Assembly: GCF_020514115.1 (NCBI RefSeq)
Contig: NZ_VTKZ01000009.1
Location: forward strand, 1 to 64,000
Reading direction: 5' to 3'
DNA: 64,000 bases
From: Synechococcus sp. MU1642
Lineage (GTDB): Bacteria; Cyanobacteriota; Cyanobacteriia; PCC-6307; Cyanobiaceae
A program made the position numbers and the translations under genes. The first letter of the stretch is position 1. Every line of letters starts with the position of its first letter. The notes below the pieces were generated by a model, which saw only the letters and a program-made list of their open reading frames with translations, ran no database searches and was not told the DNA's origin. Positions 34,511 to 44,222 of the stretch are shown one piece after another.

Positions 34511-34618
34511 GCGAGCTACAGCATCCACTGCCGGCGATCGTAGAAGTGCTGGGTCTTGCCCCCTTCAGCTGCTGTTGCAGCGATTACATGCCGTAATACT
34601 TGATCTAAGTATTTCTGC

Positions 34619-35212
34619 TTACCAGCCGAAGGGGGCGAGAGCAGCTCCGTTCGAAGCAATCGCTGGGCTGGTCTGATCAACATCGTCCAGCTGCCGGGTC
34701 TCGATGCAGAAGGAGGCGTTGTTGGAGAGCCCTTGCACCGTGCTGGTGCGCAGTCGCACGTTCTCGCTGGCGAACCAGAAGCGCTCGAGCGAACTCATCA
34801 TTTCGTAGTCCGTTGTGAGGATCAGGCCGTTTTCGTCGTCCATGCGGAACTTGCCCGCCACCGGTGCTTTTTCGGCGTAGCCGCGATCCCGAAGCAACAG
34901 GCCACGTCGCCCCGTTTCGTCTTCGGGGATCAGCCCGAACATGGTTTGGTCTTCATGGGATTCGCCGGCGCGATCCCAGGCCATCGATCCGCTCCAGCGC
35001 ACCCAGCAGCCGCCAACTATCTGCTCGACGCTGGCGTTGTTGCGTTCGGCGATCTCCGCTAGGCGTTCGTCCCCCTTCAGTAGTTCCTCCACCACGATGA
35101 ACGAGGCCCCGGCTTCGGCGCGGCGATGCAGCAGGTGGTGTTGGCTGCGCTGTGAGGTCCAGCGGCCACAGCTCAGACGAAAGAAGCTGAGGGCGTCCGA
35201 GATCTCAAGCAT
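34619..35212 (-). CDS. CpcS/CpeS-family phycobiliprotein lyase
   Basis: A 197-residue lipocalin-like lyase. DALSFFRLSCGRWTSQRSQHHL is the family N-terminus; GGCWVRWSGSMAWDR, GRRGLLLRDRGYAEKAPVAGKFRMDDENGLILTTDYE and ERFWFASENVRLRTSTV follow. S-type lyases attach phycocyanobilin or phycoerythrobilin to Cys84 (beta-82) sites. Which chromophore and subunit it serves cannot be read here. It lies directly upstream of cpcG on the same strand. Confidence 0.92.
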   Translation of the reverse strand: MLEISDALSFFRLSCGRWTSQRSQHHLLHRRAEAGASFIVVEELLKGDERLAEIAERNNASVEQIVGGCWVRWSGSMAWDRAGESHEDQTMFGLIPEDETGRRGLLLRDRGYAEKAPVAGKFRMDDENGLILTTDYEMMSSLERFWFASENVRLRTSTVQGLSNNASFCIETRQLDDVDQTSPAIASNGAALAPFGW

Positions 35213-35274
35213 CGCCGGCGTTGAGGAAGTGGGTCGATGATGGCAGCCCGACCGCCTCAGTCACGACAGCCATG

Positions 35275-35613
35275 TCAGCCACGGCAGCGGGCTTCAGAGG
35301 CGCTGATCAGATCGTCGAGGGTCAGTTCCAGGGGAGGCTTGCCCAGCTCAAGGGCCAGTTGATCCAATTGCTCGGCGGCAGCATTGAACTGCAGCAGCAG
35401 GGTATCGAGGAACGTCGGATCTTCAGCGACAACGGGTTGCTGCTGGCACCAGAGGCGTCGTTGGCTTTCGTCGGGGATCGCGCCAGTCCTCTCTGGAGCA
35501 GCCATGGTCTGAAAGCTGTCCAGGCAGTGGCTCAACACCCGCAGGTGATGGCGATCCAGCTGGGGCAGCAGGGTGGCGTCGATGCGTTCAATCGTGGCCC
35601 TGTCGATGGCCAT
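35275..35613 (-). CDS. conserved hypothetical protein downstream of sufR
   Basis: 112 residues from the ATG at 35613, which overlaps the sufR stop (ATGA). It is a soluble, mostly helical protein with two or three cysteines and a C-terminal segment LELGKPPLELTLDDLISASE. No domain was recognised. The overlap implies cotranscription and coupled translation with sufR, so a role in Fe-S regulation is possible by context only. Confidence 0.65.
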   Translation of the reverse strand: MAIDRATIERIDATLLPQLDRHHLRVLSHCLDSFQTMAAPERTGAIPDESQRRLWCQQQPVVAEDPTFLDTLLLQFNAAAEQLDQLALELGKPPLELTLDDLISASEARCRG

Positions 35614-36257
35614 CAGCCCTGCGCCAACGGGGTGATGCGGAAGCCGCAGGCGTGGCCGCCCTCGAGTCGCCAATGCACGCGTTCCACCCGGCAGTCCGGC
35701 ACGGTGCGTCGGATCAGCAGCAATTCCTGGTCGCACACCGCGGGGAATTCTTCGGCAATGCGTTGCACAGAACAGTGGGCTTCCTCGAGCCTCCAGCTGA
35801 TGCCGTCGTCATCCCGGCTGCAGACGGTGACGTAGCCCTCGTCGCGCCGCAACAGTGCCAGGTGTTCGAGTCGAGCTTCCAGGGAGGCTTCGCCGAGGCT
35901 TTGCCGGTACTGACTGGCCTTCGACTCCGCCTGCTGGTCCAGCAGCTGGCGCACGGTCGCTTCGGGGAGATGGCTGCGCATCGAATCCAGCAGGCCGAGG
36001 GCGAAGCGGCCGCTGCCATCAGGGAACCGGGCCCGTCCTTCGTCGGTGAGGCACCAGCGGTTGCTGGGACGACCCGGACCGCTGGCATTGCTGCTGGCGC
36101 AGACCAGGCCGCTGTCGGCAAGGGAGCGCAGGTGACGCCGCATGGCTTGAACGGAAATGCCCACAGCGCAGGCCAGGGCGCCAGCGTCCTCCTCTCCGCG
36201 CTCCAGTAGTAGGGAGAGCACGGCGTCGCGGGTGCTGTCGGGGGCCGAGGCGCTCAT
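35613..36257 (-). CDS. sufR: Fe-S cluster biosynthesis regulator SufR
   Basis: About 214 residues from the ATG at 36257. The N-terminal winged helix (DAVLSLLLERGEEDAGALACAVGISVQAMRRHLRSL) is DeoR/ArsR-like. The C-terminal part carries the conserved cysteines (AHCSVQRIAEEFPAVCDQE and a further CRVERVHWRLEGGHACGFRI) that bind an iron-sulfur cluster. SufR represses the suf operon when clusters are plentiful. It is divergent from ftrB-sufBCDS, the normal arrangement, and its binding sites should lie at 36258-36415. Confidence 0.95.
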   Translation of the reverse strand: MSASAPDSTRDAVLSLLLERGEEDAGALACAVGISVQAMRRHLRSLADSGLVCASSNASGPGRPSNRWCLTDEGRARFPDGSGRFALGLLDSMRSHLPEATVRQLLDQQAESKASQYRQSLGEASLEARLEHLALLRRDEGYVTVCSRDDDGISWRLEEAHCSVQRIAEEFPAVCDQELLLIRRTVPDCRVERVHWRLEGGHACGFRITPLAQG

Positions 36258-36415
36258 GACGAGGCGAAACCTCCCCACACGATGCCATCGAATTGCCTCG
36301 TCTTGTCGGCCGAGTTGAGGGTCACAATGGGAAGCCCGCTGACTGGAGGGCTGTTGGCCTAGGCTTCCAGTAAGGAAACCGCGGGGTTTCGTAATTCGCC
36401 GCTCCCTCCACTTCC

Positions 36416-36772
36416 ATGTCTGACGCCCCTCAAGAGCCGACAGCAGAAAGTCTCGAGGTCATCCGCAAGTTCGCTGAAACCTATGCGCAGCGCACCGGAA
36501 CCTATTTCTGTGCAGACCCAAGCGTTACAGCTGTTGTTCTGAAGGGTCTGGCGCGTCACAAGGACGATCTGGGCGGAGCGCTTTGCCCCTGCCGCCATTA
36601 CGAAGACAAGGAGGCCGAGGTCTCGCAAGCCTTCTGGAACTGCCCCTGTGTTCCGATGCGCGAGCGTAAGGAATGCCACTGCATGCTTTTCCTCACCGAG
36701 GACAACCCCTTCGCTTGCCCTGAGAAGACGCAGACCATCTCCACAGAAACGATCAACGCCACCGCCGGCTGA
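36416..36772 (+). CDS. ftrB: ferredoxin-thioredoxin reductase, catalytic subunit
   Basis: A 118-residue FTR beta chain. The Cys motifs that hold the 4Fe-4S cluster and the active disulfide are all seen: FCADP, CPCRHY, NCPC and CHC. It transfers electrons from photosystem I-reduced ferredoxin to thioredoxin, switching Calvin-cycle enzymes on in light. It lies six bases upstream of sufB, so it may share the SufR-controlled promoter, which makes sense for an Fe-S enzyme. Confidence 0.96.
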   Translation: MSDAPQEPTAESLEVIRKFAETYAQRTGTYFCADPSVTAVVLKGLARHKDDLGGALCPCRHYEDKEAEVSQAFWNCPCVPMRERKECHCMLFLTEDNPFACPEKTQTISTETINATAG

Positions 36773-36777
36773 GCCGA

Positions 36778-38217
36778 ATGACCAGCACCTCCACACGGGA
36801 TCTCGTCAGCCAGCCGTACAAGTACGGCTTTGTCACCGAGATCGAGACCGACAAGATCGCCAAAGGTCTCAGTGAAGAGGTCGTTCGCCTGATCTCGGCC
36901 AAAAAAGAAGAGCCGGACTTTCTGCTGCAGTTCCGGCTCAAGGCGTTTCGCCACTGGCTCACTCTCGAGGAGCCTGATTGGGCTGCCCTTGGTTATTCCG
37001 AGATCGATTATCAAGACATTGTTTATTACGCAGCTCCCAAGCAGCAGGAGAAGAAGGCCAGCCTCGATGAGGTGGACCCCAAGCTGCTGGAAACCTTCGA
37101 CAAGCTCGGCATTCCGCTGAGCGAGCAGAAGCGTCTCAGCAACGTTGCGGTGGATGCTGTTTTCGACAGCGTTTCGATTGCCACCACCTACAAGGAGAAG
37201 TTGGCGGAACACGGGGTGGTGTTCTGCTCCTTTAGTGAGGCGGTCAAAGAGCACCCCGAGCTGATCGAGCGCTACCTCGGGACAGTGGTCTCCAGCAACG
37301 ACAACTATTTCGCCACACTGAATTCAGCGGTGTTCAGCGACGGATCCTTCGTCTTCATCCCGAAGGGCGTTGAGTGCCCGATGGAGCTGTCCACTTACTT
37401 CCGGATTAATTCTGGTGACACCGGTCAGTTCGAGCGCACCTTAATCGTGGCTGAAGAAGGTGCCTCGGTGAGTTACCTCGAGGGCTGCACGGCACCGATG
37501 TTCGACACCAACCAGCTGCATGCGGCGGTGGTGGAACTGGTGGCTCTCGACGACGCCTCCATCAAATACTCCACGGTTCAGAACTGGTATGCGGGTGATG
37601 AAAACGGCGTCGGAGGGATTTACAACTTCGTGACCAAGCGAGGCCAGTGCCGCGGTGATCGCAGCCGCATCAGCTGGACCCAGGTGGAGACCGGTTCAGC
37701 CATCACCTGGAAATACCCCAGTTGCGTGCTGCAGGGTGCTGATTCGGTGGGTGAGTTCTATTCCGTGGCCCTCACCAACAACTGCCAGCAGGCCGATACC
37801 GGTACCAAGATGGTCCATGTCGGACCTCGCACCCGCTCCACGATTGTGAGCAAGGGCATCAGTGCCGGCCGCTCCAGCAACAGCTATCGCGGTCTCGTGC
37901 AAATGGGCCCCAATGCCAAGGGCGCTCGCAATTACAGCCAGTGCGATTCGATGCTGATCGGTGACCAAGCCGCTGCGAACACATACCCCTACATCCGTTC
38001 GCAGCAGCCGCAGGCGGCCATCGAGCATGAGGCCAGCACCTGCCGCATCTCCGAAGACCAGCTCTTTTATCTGCAAAGCCGTGGCATTGGGTTTGAAGAG
38101 GCCGTCTCGATGATGGTCAGCGGCTTCTGTCGCGACGTCTTCAACCAGCTGCCGATGGAGTTTGCCGCTGAGGCTGACAAATTGCTGGCTCTCAAACTCG
38201 AGGGGTCTGTGGGCTGA
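36778..38217 (+). CDS. sufB: Fe-S cluster assembly scaffold SufB
   Basis: A 479-residue SufB. Conserved blocks include [38 protein letters not shown], the beta-helix core, [35 protein letters not shown] and [21 protein letters not shown]. SufB with SufC and SufD forms the scaffold complex that builds and transfers clusters; the CDSMLIG cysteine is the likely acceptor of sulfur. It is the second gene of the ftrB-suf run and precedes sufC by 43 bases. Confidence 0.97.
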   Translation: MTSTSTRDLVSQPYKYGFVTEIETDKIAKGLSEEVVRLISAKKEEPDFLLQFRLKAFRHWLTLEEPDWAALGYSEIDYQDIVYYAAPKQQEKKASLDEVDPKLLETFDKLGIPLSEQKRLSNVAVDAVFDSVSIATTYKEKLAEHGVVFCSFSEAVKEHPELIERYLGTVVSSNDNYFATLNSAVFSDGSFVFIPKGVECPMELSTYFRINSGDTGQFERTLIVAEEGASVSYLEGCTAPMFDTNQLHAAVVELVALDDASIKYSTVQNWYAGDENGVGGIYNFVTKRGQCRGDRSRISWTQVETGSAITWKYPSCVLQGADSVGEFYSVALTNNCQQADTGTKMVHVGPRTRSTIVSKGISAGRSSNSYRGLVQMGPNAKGARNYSQCDSMLIGDQAAANTYPYIRSQQPQAAIEHEASTCRISEDQLFYLQSRGIGFEEAVSMMVSGFCRDVFNQLPMEFAAEADKLLALKLEGSVG

Positions 38218-38260
38218 TTCCCTCCCCCGCTTTGTCTCTGTTTTTTCAACGACGCCTTCC

Positions 38261-39049
38261 GTGATTCGCCCTGACGCTGAGCTGCTGCTCGACATCCAAG
38301 ACCTGCATGCCTCCGTCGAGGACAAGCCCATCCTCAAGGGTGTGAACCTGCAGGTGAGGGCTGGTGAGGTGCATGCCGTAATGGGCCGCAACGGCAGTGG
38401 CAAGAGCACCCTCTCCAAGGTGCTGGCAGGACATCCGGCCTATCGGGTCACGGGCGGCACCGTCCGTTATCGCGGCCAAGATCTGTTTGAGCTGGAGCCT
38501 GAAGAGCGGGCCCGTCTTGGGGTGTTCCTTGGATTTCAGTATCCCGTTGAAATTCCTGGCGTTAGCAACCTGGAATTCCTGCGGGTGTCCACCAATGCCC
38601 GGCGGGAAAAGCAGGGCGAGGAGGAGCTCGACACCTTTGCCTTCGAGGACCACGTGCACGACAAGCTCAAGGTGGTGCAGATGGACCCTGCCTTCCTCGA
38701 ACGCAGTGTGAATGAAGGCTTTTCCGGGGGAGAGAAAAAGCGCAACGAGATTCTGCAGATGGCGTTGCTGGAACCTGTTGTGGCGATCCTGGATGAAACT
38801 GATTCCGGCCTGGATATCGATGCGCTGCGCATCGTGGCTGGAGGTGTGAATCAGCTGGCGACGGAAGACAACGCCACTCTGCTGATCACCCACTACCAGC
38901 GTCTGCTCGATGAGATCACCCCGGACTATGTGCATGTGATGGCGGCAGGTCGAATCCTGCGCACCGGAGGTCGGGAACTGGCCCTTGAGCTGGAGCAGAC
39001 CGGATACGACTGGGTGGATCAGGAGCTGGCCGCTCAAGGAGCTGCTTGA
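38261..39049 (+). CDS. sufC: Fe-S assembly ATPase SufC
   Basis: About 262 residues from GTG at 38261. Walker [12 protein letters not shown]-loop [13 protein letters not shown] (the SufC-specific region), signature [15 protein letters not shown], Walker [17 protein letters not shown] and the H-loop ITHYQRLL are present. It hydrolyses ATP to reshape the SufBCD scaffold. The longer open frame starting at 38162 overlaps sufB and has no supporting homology, so the GTG start is preferred. Confidence 0.96.
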   Translation: MIRPDAELLLDIQDLHASVEDKPILKGVNLQVRAGEVHAVMGRNGSGKSTLSKVLAGHPAYRVTGGTVRYRGQDLFELEPEERARLGVFLGFQYPVEIPGVSNLEFLRVSTNARREKQGEEELDTFAFEDHVHDKLKVVQMDPAFLERSVNEGFSGGEKKRNEILQMALLEPVVAILDETDSGLDIDALRIVAGGVNQLATEDNATLLITHYQRLLDEITPDYVHVMAAGRILRTGGRELALELEQTGYDWVDQELAAQGAA

Positions 39050-39051
39050 CC

Positions 39052-40230
39052 ATGGCGAGCAGTGTGCTGGCGCCAGTGCAGGAGCGTGGTCGAGCCGCCC
39101 TGGAACAGCTTGGTTTGCCCAACCGCCGCCAGGAGCCCTGGCGTCTGACCGACCTCAAACGGCTTGAGGCCGTATCGGCATTGCCGGCCAGTTCCTCGCC
39201 GCTGCCGACTTCCCTGCCGGCCAGCCTGAAAGGGGTGACCCGAATGGTGATTAATGGGTTTGACGATCCCTTGGCTGGGCAGGTTCTTCCGGAGGGAATC
39301 ACGGCGCTGAATGCCGAAGAGCTGGAGCAGGCCCTCGGCCATACCCTGGACCGCTGCGGTTGTGCCCAGGTCTGGCCCGTGGAGTTCAATCACGCTAAGG
39401 CCCAGCAAATCCTGGCCCTCAGGGTGCGTGGAAGGGTCGGACCGTTGGAGCTGGTCCTGGCGGCCGGTGCCGGGTTGAACGCCACGCGGGTTTTGCTGCT
39501 TGTCGAGGAAAAGGCAGAGCTGGAGCTGATGCAGGTGTTGTTGGCGGAGGGGGCGTCGGCTCACAGTCATTTGTTGGAAGTGCATCTGGGGCAGGAGGCC
39601 CAACTGCGCCATGGCGTGCTGGCAACGGCGGATGGCGCGTCATCGCTGATGGCCCATTTGGCTGTCGAGCAGGAGCCCCGCAGCTCCTATTCCCTCACCT
39701 CGGTGGTTCAGGGATGGAACCTGGGACGGCTTGAGCCTCGGGTTGTGCAAGTGGATGGCCAGGCGCAGACCGTGCTCAAAGGTCTGGCCGTGACTGGCGC
39801 CGATCAGCAGTTGGCCACCCACACCGCGGTGCGCTTCGACGGGCCTGAGGGGGAGTTGGATCAGTTGCAGAAATGCCTGGCCGGCGGCCGCTCCCACGCG
39901 ATTTTTAACGGCGCCATCAATGTTCCTCGCGATGCCCAGCGCACCAACGCGGCCCAGTTAAGCCGCAACCTGCTGCTGTCTGATCGGGCCCGGGTGGACA
40001 CCAAGCCCGAGCTGGAGATCGTGGCGGACGATGTGCGCTGCGCCCACGGCGCCACCGTGTCGCAGCTTCAGGACGATGAGCTGTTCTATCTCCAGAGCCG
40101 GGGCATCGCTGCGGCGGAGGCAACGGCGTTGCTGCTGCGAGGGGCCTGCCAGGAGGTGATCGCCCAGCTTCCTGCTGCGGCGCAGGTTTGGCGTCCTTTG
40201 GAGCGTGTGATGGAGAGTCTCGCCTCATGA
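39052..40230 (+). CDS. sufD: Fe-S cluster assembly protein SufD
   Basis: 392 residues from ATG 39052, two bases behind the sufC stop. The NRRQEPWRLTDL N-terminal motif, a beta-helix core, and the C-terminal [40 protein letters not shown] are the SufB/SufD family block with the conserved histidine. It is the SufB paralogue in the scaffold and is needed for iron delivery. The stop overlaps the sufS start (ATGA). Confidence 0.95.
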   Translation: MASSVLAPVQERGRAALEQLGLPNRRQEPWRLTDLKRLEAVSALPASSSPLPTSLPASLKGVTRMVINGFDDPLAGQVLPEGITALNAEELEQALGHTLDRCGCAQVWPVEFNHAKAQQILALRVRGRVGPLELVLAAGAGLNATRVLLLVEEKAELELMQVLLAEGASAHSHLLEVHLGQEAQLRHGVLATADGASSLMAHLAVEQEPRSSYSLTSVVQGWNLGRLEPRVVQVDGQAQTVLKGLAVTGADQQLATHTAVRFDGPEGELDQLQKCLAGGRSHAIFNGAINVPRDAQRTNAAQLSRNLLLSDRARVDTKPELEIVADDVRCAHGATVSQLQDDELFYLQSRGIAAAEATALLLRGACQEVIAQLPAAAQVWRPLERVMESLAS

Positions 40231-41507
40231 CGATCGCCGCCGAAGCACGATCTAGTGCTGATTTTGTAGATTTATCGTCTCGATATCGTGCCGATTTCCC
40301 GATTCTTGAGCAGCGTGCTCCTGACGGCCGACCGCTGATTTATCTCGATCACGCTGCCACCAGCCAGAAGCCCAGCCAGGTGCTCGAGGCGCTGCAGATG
40401 TACTACAGCTGCGACAACGCCAACGTGCATCGCGGTGCTCACCAGCTGAGTGCACGCGCCACCGATGCCTTCGAAGCCGCCCGCAGCACGACTGCGGCAT
40501 TCGTGGGTGCCGCCAGTGCCCGCGAGATTGTCTTCACCCGCAATGCCAGCGAAGCGATCAATCTGGTGGCACGCACCTGGGGTGACTCTTACTTAAAGGA
40601 AGGGGACGAAATTCTCCTCACGGTGATGGAGCACCACAGCAACCTGGTGCCCTGGCAACTGCTGGCTCAGCGCACCGGCTGCGTGTTGCGCCACGTTGGC
40701 ATCACTGAATCCGGTGAGCTGGATCTCGAGGATTTCCGGGCTCAGCTCAACGAGCGCACTCGGCTGGTGAGCCTGGTGCACATCAGTAATTCCCTGGGTT
40801 GCTCCAACCCCCTTGATCAGGTGATCCCCGCAGCCCATGCCGTGGGTGCCTGTGTGCTCGTGGATGCCTGCCAGAGCCTGGCCCACAAGCCGATTGATGT
40901 GGCGGTTCTCGATGCTGATTTTTTGGTGGGTTCCTCCCACAAGCTTTGCGGCCCCACCGGTATGGGTTTCCTTTGGGCGCGGGAGTCTCTCCTAGATGCA
41001 ATGCCTCCTTTCCTGGGCGGCGGGGAGATGATCCAAGACGTTTACCTCGACCACAGCACCTGGGCGGTGTTGCCCCACAAGTTCGAAGCGGGTACCCCTG
41101 CTATTGGTGAAGCGGTGGGCATGGGGGCCGCGATTCGTTATTTGCAGTCGGTTGGTCTGGAGGCGATTCAGGCCTGGGAGGCCCAGCTCACCCGGCATTT
41201 GTTTAACCGGCTGGAGGCCATTGATGGTGTGCGGATCTTGGGCCCTACGCCGGATCAGCAGCCCGAGCGCGGCGCCCTGGCCACATTCCTGGTGGATGGG
41301 GTGCATGCCAACGACATTGCCGCTCTGATCGATGCCTCCGGGATATGCATCCGCAGTGGTCACCATTGCTGTCAGCCCTTGCACCGTCTCTACGACGTGA
41401 CGGCTTCAGCGCGGGCCAGCTTGAGCTTCACCAGCACCTTTGAGGAGATTGATCGTTTCAGCGAGGAGCTTGCCTCCACCGTCTCCTTCCTGCGCGAACA
41501 CAGCTGA
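40227..41507 (+). CDS. sufS: cysteine desulfurase SufS
   Basis: 426 residues. PLP-binding Lys is in DFLVGSSHKLCGPTGMGFLW, VMEHHSNLVPWQ and VDACQSLAHKP contact the cofactor, and the C-terminal RSGHHCCQPL carries the catalytic cysteine. It takes sulfur from cysteine as a persulfide for SufB. The double Cys at the active loop is typical of the group II enzyme. It ends the suf run; a SufE partner is not in the window. Confidence 0.96.
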   Translation: MTIAAEARSSADFVDLSSRYRADFPILEQRAPDGRPLIYLDHAATSQKPSQVLEALQMYYSCDNANVHRGAHQLSARATDAFEAARSTTAAFVGAASAREIVFTRNASEAINLVARTWGDSYLKEGDEILLTVMEHHSNLVPWQLLAQRTGCVLRHVGITESGELDLEDFRAQLNERTRLVSLVHISNSLGCSNPLDQVIPAAHAVGACVLVDACQSLAHKPIDVAVLDADFLVGSSHKLCGPTGMGFLWARESLLDAMPPFLGGGEMIQDVYLDHSTWAVLPHKFEAGTPAIGEAVGMGAAIRYLQSVGLEAIQAWEAQLTRHLFNRLEAIDGVRILGPTPDQQPERGALATFLVDGVHANDIAALIDASGICIRSGHHCCQPLHRLYDVTASARASLSFTSTFEEIDRFSEELASTVSFLREHS

Positions 41508-41513
41508 GCTGGC

Positions 41514-41711
41514 TCAGGCCGCCAGCTGATCGTTGCTTGCTGATGATTCGCGTTGGCGCAGGGGGACAACCTTGTTGGTCTCGATGGCGTACTTCACCCA
41601 GCGGTAAGAGCGTGCGCCGGGACGGGGAGCCGCGTTGATCGGTTCAGGGCTGGCATAGCTGTTACCGCGATAACGCAGGATCCGCATCAGTTTTTTCGAA
41701 ACAGCAGTCAC
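41514..41711 (-). CDS. small DUF4278-like protein
   Basis: A 65-residue basic protein. LRYRGNSY near residue 12 is the hallmark of the cyanobacterial DUF4278 family, whose function is unknown. The rest (GARSYRWVKYAIETNKVVPLRQ) is positively charged. It converges with sufS with six bases between the stops. About 120 bases upstream hold no recognised gene. Confidence 0.6.
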   Translation of the reverse strand: MTAVSKKLMRILRYRGNSYASPEPINAAPRPGARSYRWVKYAIETNKVVPLRQRESSASNDQLAA

Positions 41712-41834
41712 CTTGTCAGGCTTGCCGATGTTCGATGGGTTCCGTGAGGCACAGGTTGAACATTCCTGCTGGATGCTCGCTCAACCCATCACAACTGCTG
41801 AACAGGGTTGTGTGGGTTGTAACCGTGTGGCAGT

Positions 41835-42179
41835 TCAGCCCTCGTTGCTGTCGGCCGGGGTTTGTCGTTCCATGCGTTTCATCGCTTTGACGATGAGGAA
41901 GAGAATCCAGGCCACCAATAACGCTTCAAACACCGTGTCAATCAAGTTGCCAACTTCAATGGCGCCGCAGAAGTAAGCAATTTTGATTTCCTTGAAGCTT
42001 CCGCTCGATACCAATGGGTTGAGCAGTGGCGTAGGGACGTCTTTGGTGATGGAGTCAATGATTCTTGTGAATTGCTGCCCCACGATGAATGCAATGGCGA
42101 CGCTCAGAGCGTTTCCCTTGGTGCAAAAGAACTCAACAAATTCTCTGTGCCAGCGCCGAAAGATGGTCTGAATATAAAT
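41835..42179 (-). CDS. mscL: large-conductance mechanosensitive channel, start codon unusual
   Basis: About 114 residues. GNALSVAIAFIVGQQFTRIIDSI is the MscL TM1 region, PLLNPLV the loop entry, and GAIEVGNLIDTVFEALLVAWILFLIVKAMKRM is TM2 plus the cytoplasmic start. It opens under membrane tension to release osmolytes. Between the in-frame stop (TAA) and TM1 there is no ATG, GTG or TTG. The first GTG (42083) lies inside TM1. I placed the start at ATT 42179, nine bases behind an AGGA; this is an inference, and the gene could be inactive. Confidence 0.75.
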   Translation of the reverse strand: MYIQTIFRRWHREFVEFFCTKGNALSVAIAFIVGQQFTRIIDSITKDVPTPLLNPLVSSGSFKEIKIAYFCGAIEVGNLIDTVFEALLVAWILFLIVKAMKRMERQTPADSNEG

Positions 42180-42259
42180 GTCTTTTAATCCTATTGGGAG
42201 TTTGAATTCTGTTGTTTATTTGTCTCGACCTGTCGTGATTTGAGCATTCTTGTTAGTGT

Positions 42260-44173
42260 TTAAGTCGGCTGTTCCGCCAGGCCCAATTCACGTCGGAAAA
42301 AGGCCTCGGTCTCCTCAAGTACTTCGATCTGGGTGGCCTGGTTGCGGAAGCCGTGGCCTTCGTCGTTGAACAACCGAACTTCCACCGGGATGCCATTGCT
42401 TCGCAGGGCCTCGGCCATGCGCTGGGTTTGTTCCGGAGGTACCACCTTGTCCTGTAAACCCTGGAAGAACAGCACCGGACAGCGGATTTGATCGGCATGA
42501 AGCAGTGGCGACCGTTGCTCATACAAAGAACGCGCCGCGGGCCATTCCCCCACCAGGCCATCCACATAGCGCGCTTCAAATCGGTGCGTGTCTTCAGCCA
42601 TGGCGGTGAGATCACAGACCGCATAGCGGCAGGCTCCGGCCCGGAACACTTTGGTGAAACAGAGGGCCGCCAGGGAGGTGAAGCCGCCGGCACTGCCGCC
42701 TTCGATGGCGATCTTGCCGGGATTGGCGCGACCGGCCTCGATCAGGGCCTGGGCTGCGGCGGCGCAGTCGGCCACATCCACCACGCCCCAGCACCCGTTT
42801 AGGCGCTCCCGATAGTCCCGGCCGAATCCCGTTGAGCCGCCGTAATTCACGTCCACGACGCCCCAGCCCCGGGAGGTCCAGTACTGAATTGCCAGGCTGA
42901 GGCCGCGGCGGGCCATGGCCGTTGGTCCGCTGTGGCTTTTCACCAGCAGTGGGGCGGCCCCTGTTTGGTTGCCGCTGGGGGGGTAGTACCAGGCATGGGT
43001 GCGTTCCCCTTGATGTCCGTTGAACCACAGCGGTTCGGCCACGCTGATCGCCTCAACCGGCAATGGTGCCTCGATGGCGGGGCTGTGGCTCCAGAGCGGG
43101 GTGGCCGGTCGCAGGTCGAGTTCCAGCAGACCGGCCACGCTGGTGCTGTTGCTGGCCACGGCCACGGCGCGACCGTGGCAGGCGCTCAATCCCGCGAGGT
43201 CATCAAACGGTTGCGACAACGGCTGCACCGTTCCATCCAGACCGAGCCGTTGCAACGACCAGGCCCCGCGGCTGCAGACGGCAGCGATCAGCCTTTCGCC
43301 ATCCCAGGCCGTGGTGCTCATCCCATAGATCCACTGGGGCATGGCAGTTTCGGCAGCCATTGGCCAGGGCCTCTCCCAAGCGGCGTCGGCGCTGGGCTGG
43401 AGCATCAGGTTCCACCAACCCGTGCTGTCCTCCGCCACAAGCAACTGCCCGTCGGGCAGCCATTGGGGTTGAAACACCGAGACGCCGTCACCTCCGGCCA
43501 GCTGACGGGACCTGAGCAGCCCGCCCGTGTCGCTGAACTCCGCGCACCAGAGACTGCTGCTGTCCCAGGGCATGGCGGGTTGCTGCCACTCCACCCAGGC
43601 GAACCGCTGGCCATCGGGGCTCAAGCAGCCATAGCCGGCAAAGTCCGTCGGTTGGTGCAGTAGAAGCGGCGTCTGATCCGTTGCGTTCAGCTTGAGCATC
43701 ACCAGCTCGTCATGGCCGTTGATTTCACGGATTCCGATCCAGCGCTGTCTCGGCAGATCGAGGACGCCATCCGCAAGCTCCCAGTCGCCCTCCAGGCTGA
43801 GCCGTTGGGCTGCTGCCTGGGGTGTGGGGTGATCTGTGCTGGTCTGCGGCAGGTGCCAGTCCTGACACCAGAGACAGCCCTGCTCGATCCAGGTCAGGAT
43901 CAACCTGTCCTGCTCCACAGCGGTGGCGACCACGCCGCCGCCGTAGTCATGCACGCGACTGCGCAGATTGCAGGGGGCCGGCGTCAGCTCCTGGGGCGTT
44001 GCCTCGGAATCGCCGAAACGGCGGATCAAGGCTGTGGTGCGGCCGCGCTCCTGGGGGCGCTGTTCCAGCCAGATCAGCCACAGCGTTGCATCGGGGCCAC
44101 TGACCAGGGACGGTTCCTTGAGTCCTGGCAAACGGCCAACGGCATGTTGCGCGGATAACGGAACGGCTCCCAT
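42260..44173 (-). CDS. S9 family prolyl oligopeptidase-type peptidase
   Basis: About 637 residues from the ATG at 44173; a TTG at 44209 is the only earlier choice. The N-terminal ~380 residues form a beta-propeller-like region, and the C-terminal ~250 an alpha/beta hydrolase. The nucleophile is in IEGGSAGGFTSLAAL, the acid in FFQGLQDKVVPPEQTQ, and the His in NDEGHGFRNQ. VDVNYGGSTGFGRDYRERLNG is the family block before the nucleophile. It cleaves small peptides, probably in the cytoplasm (no signal peptide seen). It is divergent from def. Confidence 0.92.
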   Translation of the reverse strand: MGAVPLSAQHAVGRLPGLKEPSLVSGPDATLWLIWLEQRPQERGRTTALIRRFGDSEATPQELTPAPCNLRSRVHDYGGGVVATAVEQDRLILTWIEQGCLWCQDWHLPQTSTDHPTPQAAAQRLSLEGDWELADGVLDLPRQRWIGIREINGHDELVMLKLNATDQTPLLLHQPTDFAGYGCLSPDGQRFAWVEWQQPAMPWDSSSLWCAEFSDTGGLLRSRQLAGGDGVSVFQPQWLPDGQLLVAEDSTGWWNLMLQPSADAAWERPWPMAAETAMPQWIYGMSTTAWDGERLIAAVCSRGAWSLQRLGLDGTVQPLSQPFDDLAGLSACHGRAVAVASNSTSVAGLLELDLRPATPLWSHSPAIEAPLPVEAISVAEPLWFNGHQGERTHAWYYPPSGNQTGAAPLLVKSHSGPTAMARRGLSLAIQYWTSRGWGVVDVNYGGSTGFGRDYRERLNGCWGVVDVADCAAAAQALIEAGRANPGKIAIEGGSAGGFTSLAALCFTKVFRAGACRYAVCDLTAMAEDTHRFEARYVDGLVGEWPAARSLYEQRSPLLHADQIRCPVLFFQGLQDKVVPPEQTQRMAEALRSNGIPVEVRLFNDEGHGFRNQATQIEVLEETEAFFRRELGLAEQPT

Positions 44174-44222
44174 AACGGCTGATTCAGGCCAATTACCATG
44201 CTGAATCAACGCGGCATTGGTC

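Noticed and set aside
42083-42083. GTG at 42083 as the mscL start
   Set aside because: It would begin inside the first membrane helix and remove the conserved GNALSVAIAFI segment, giving a non-functional channel.
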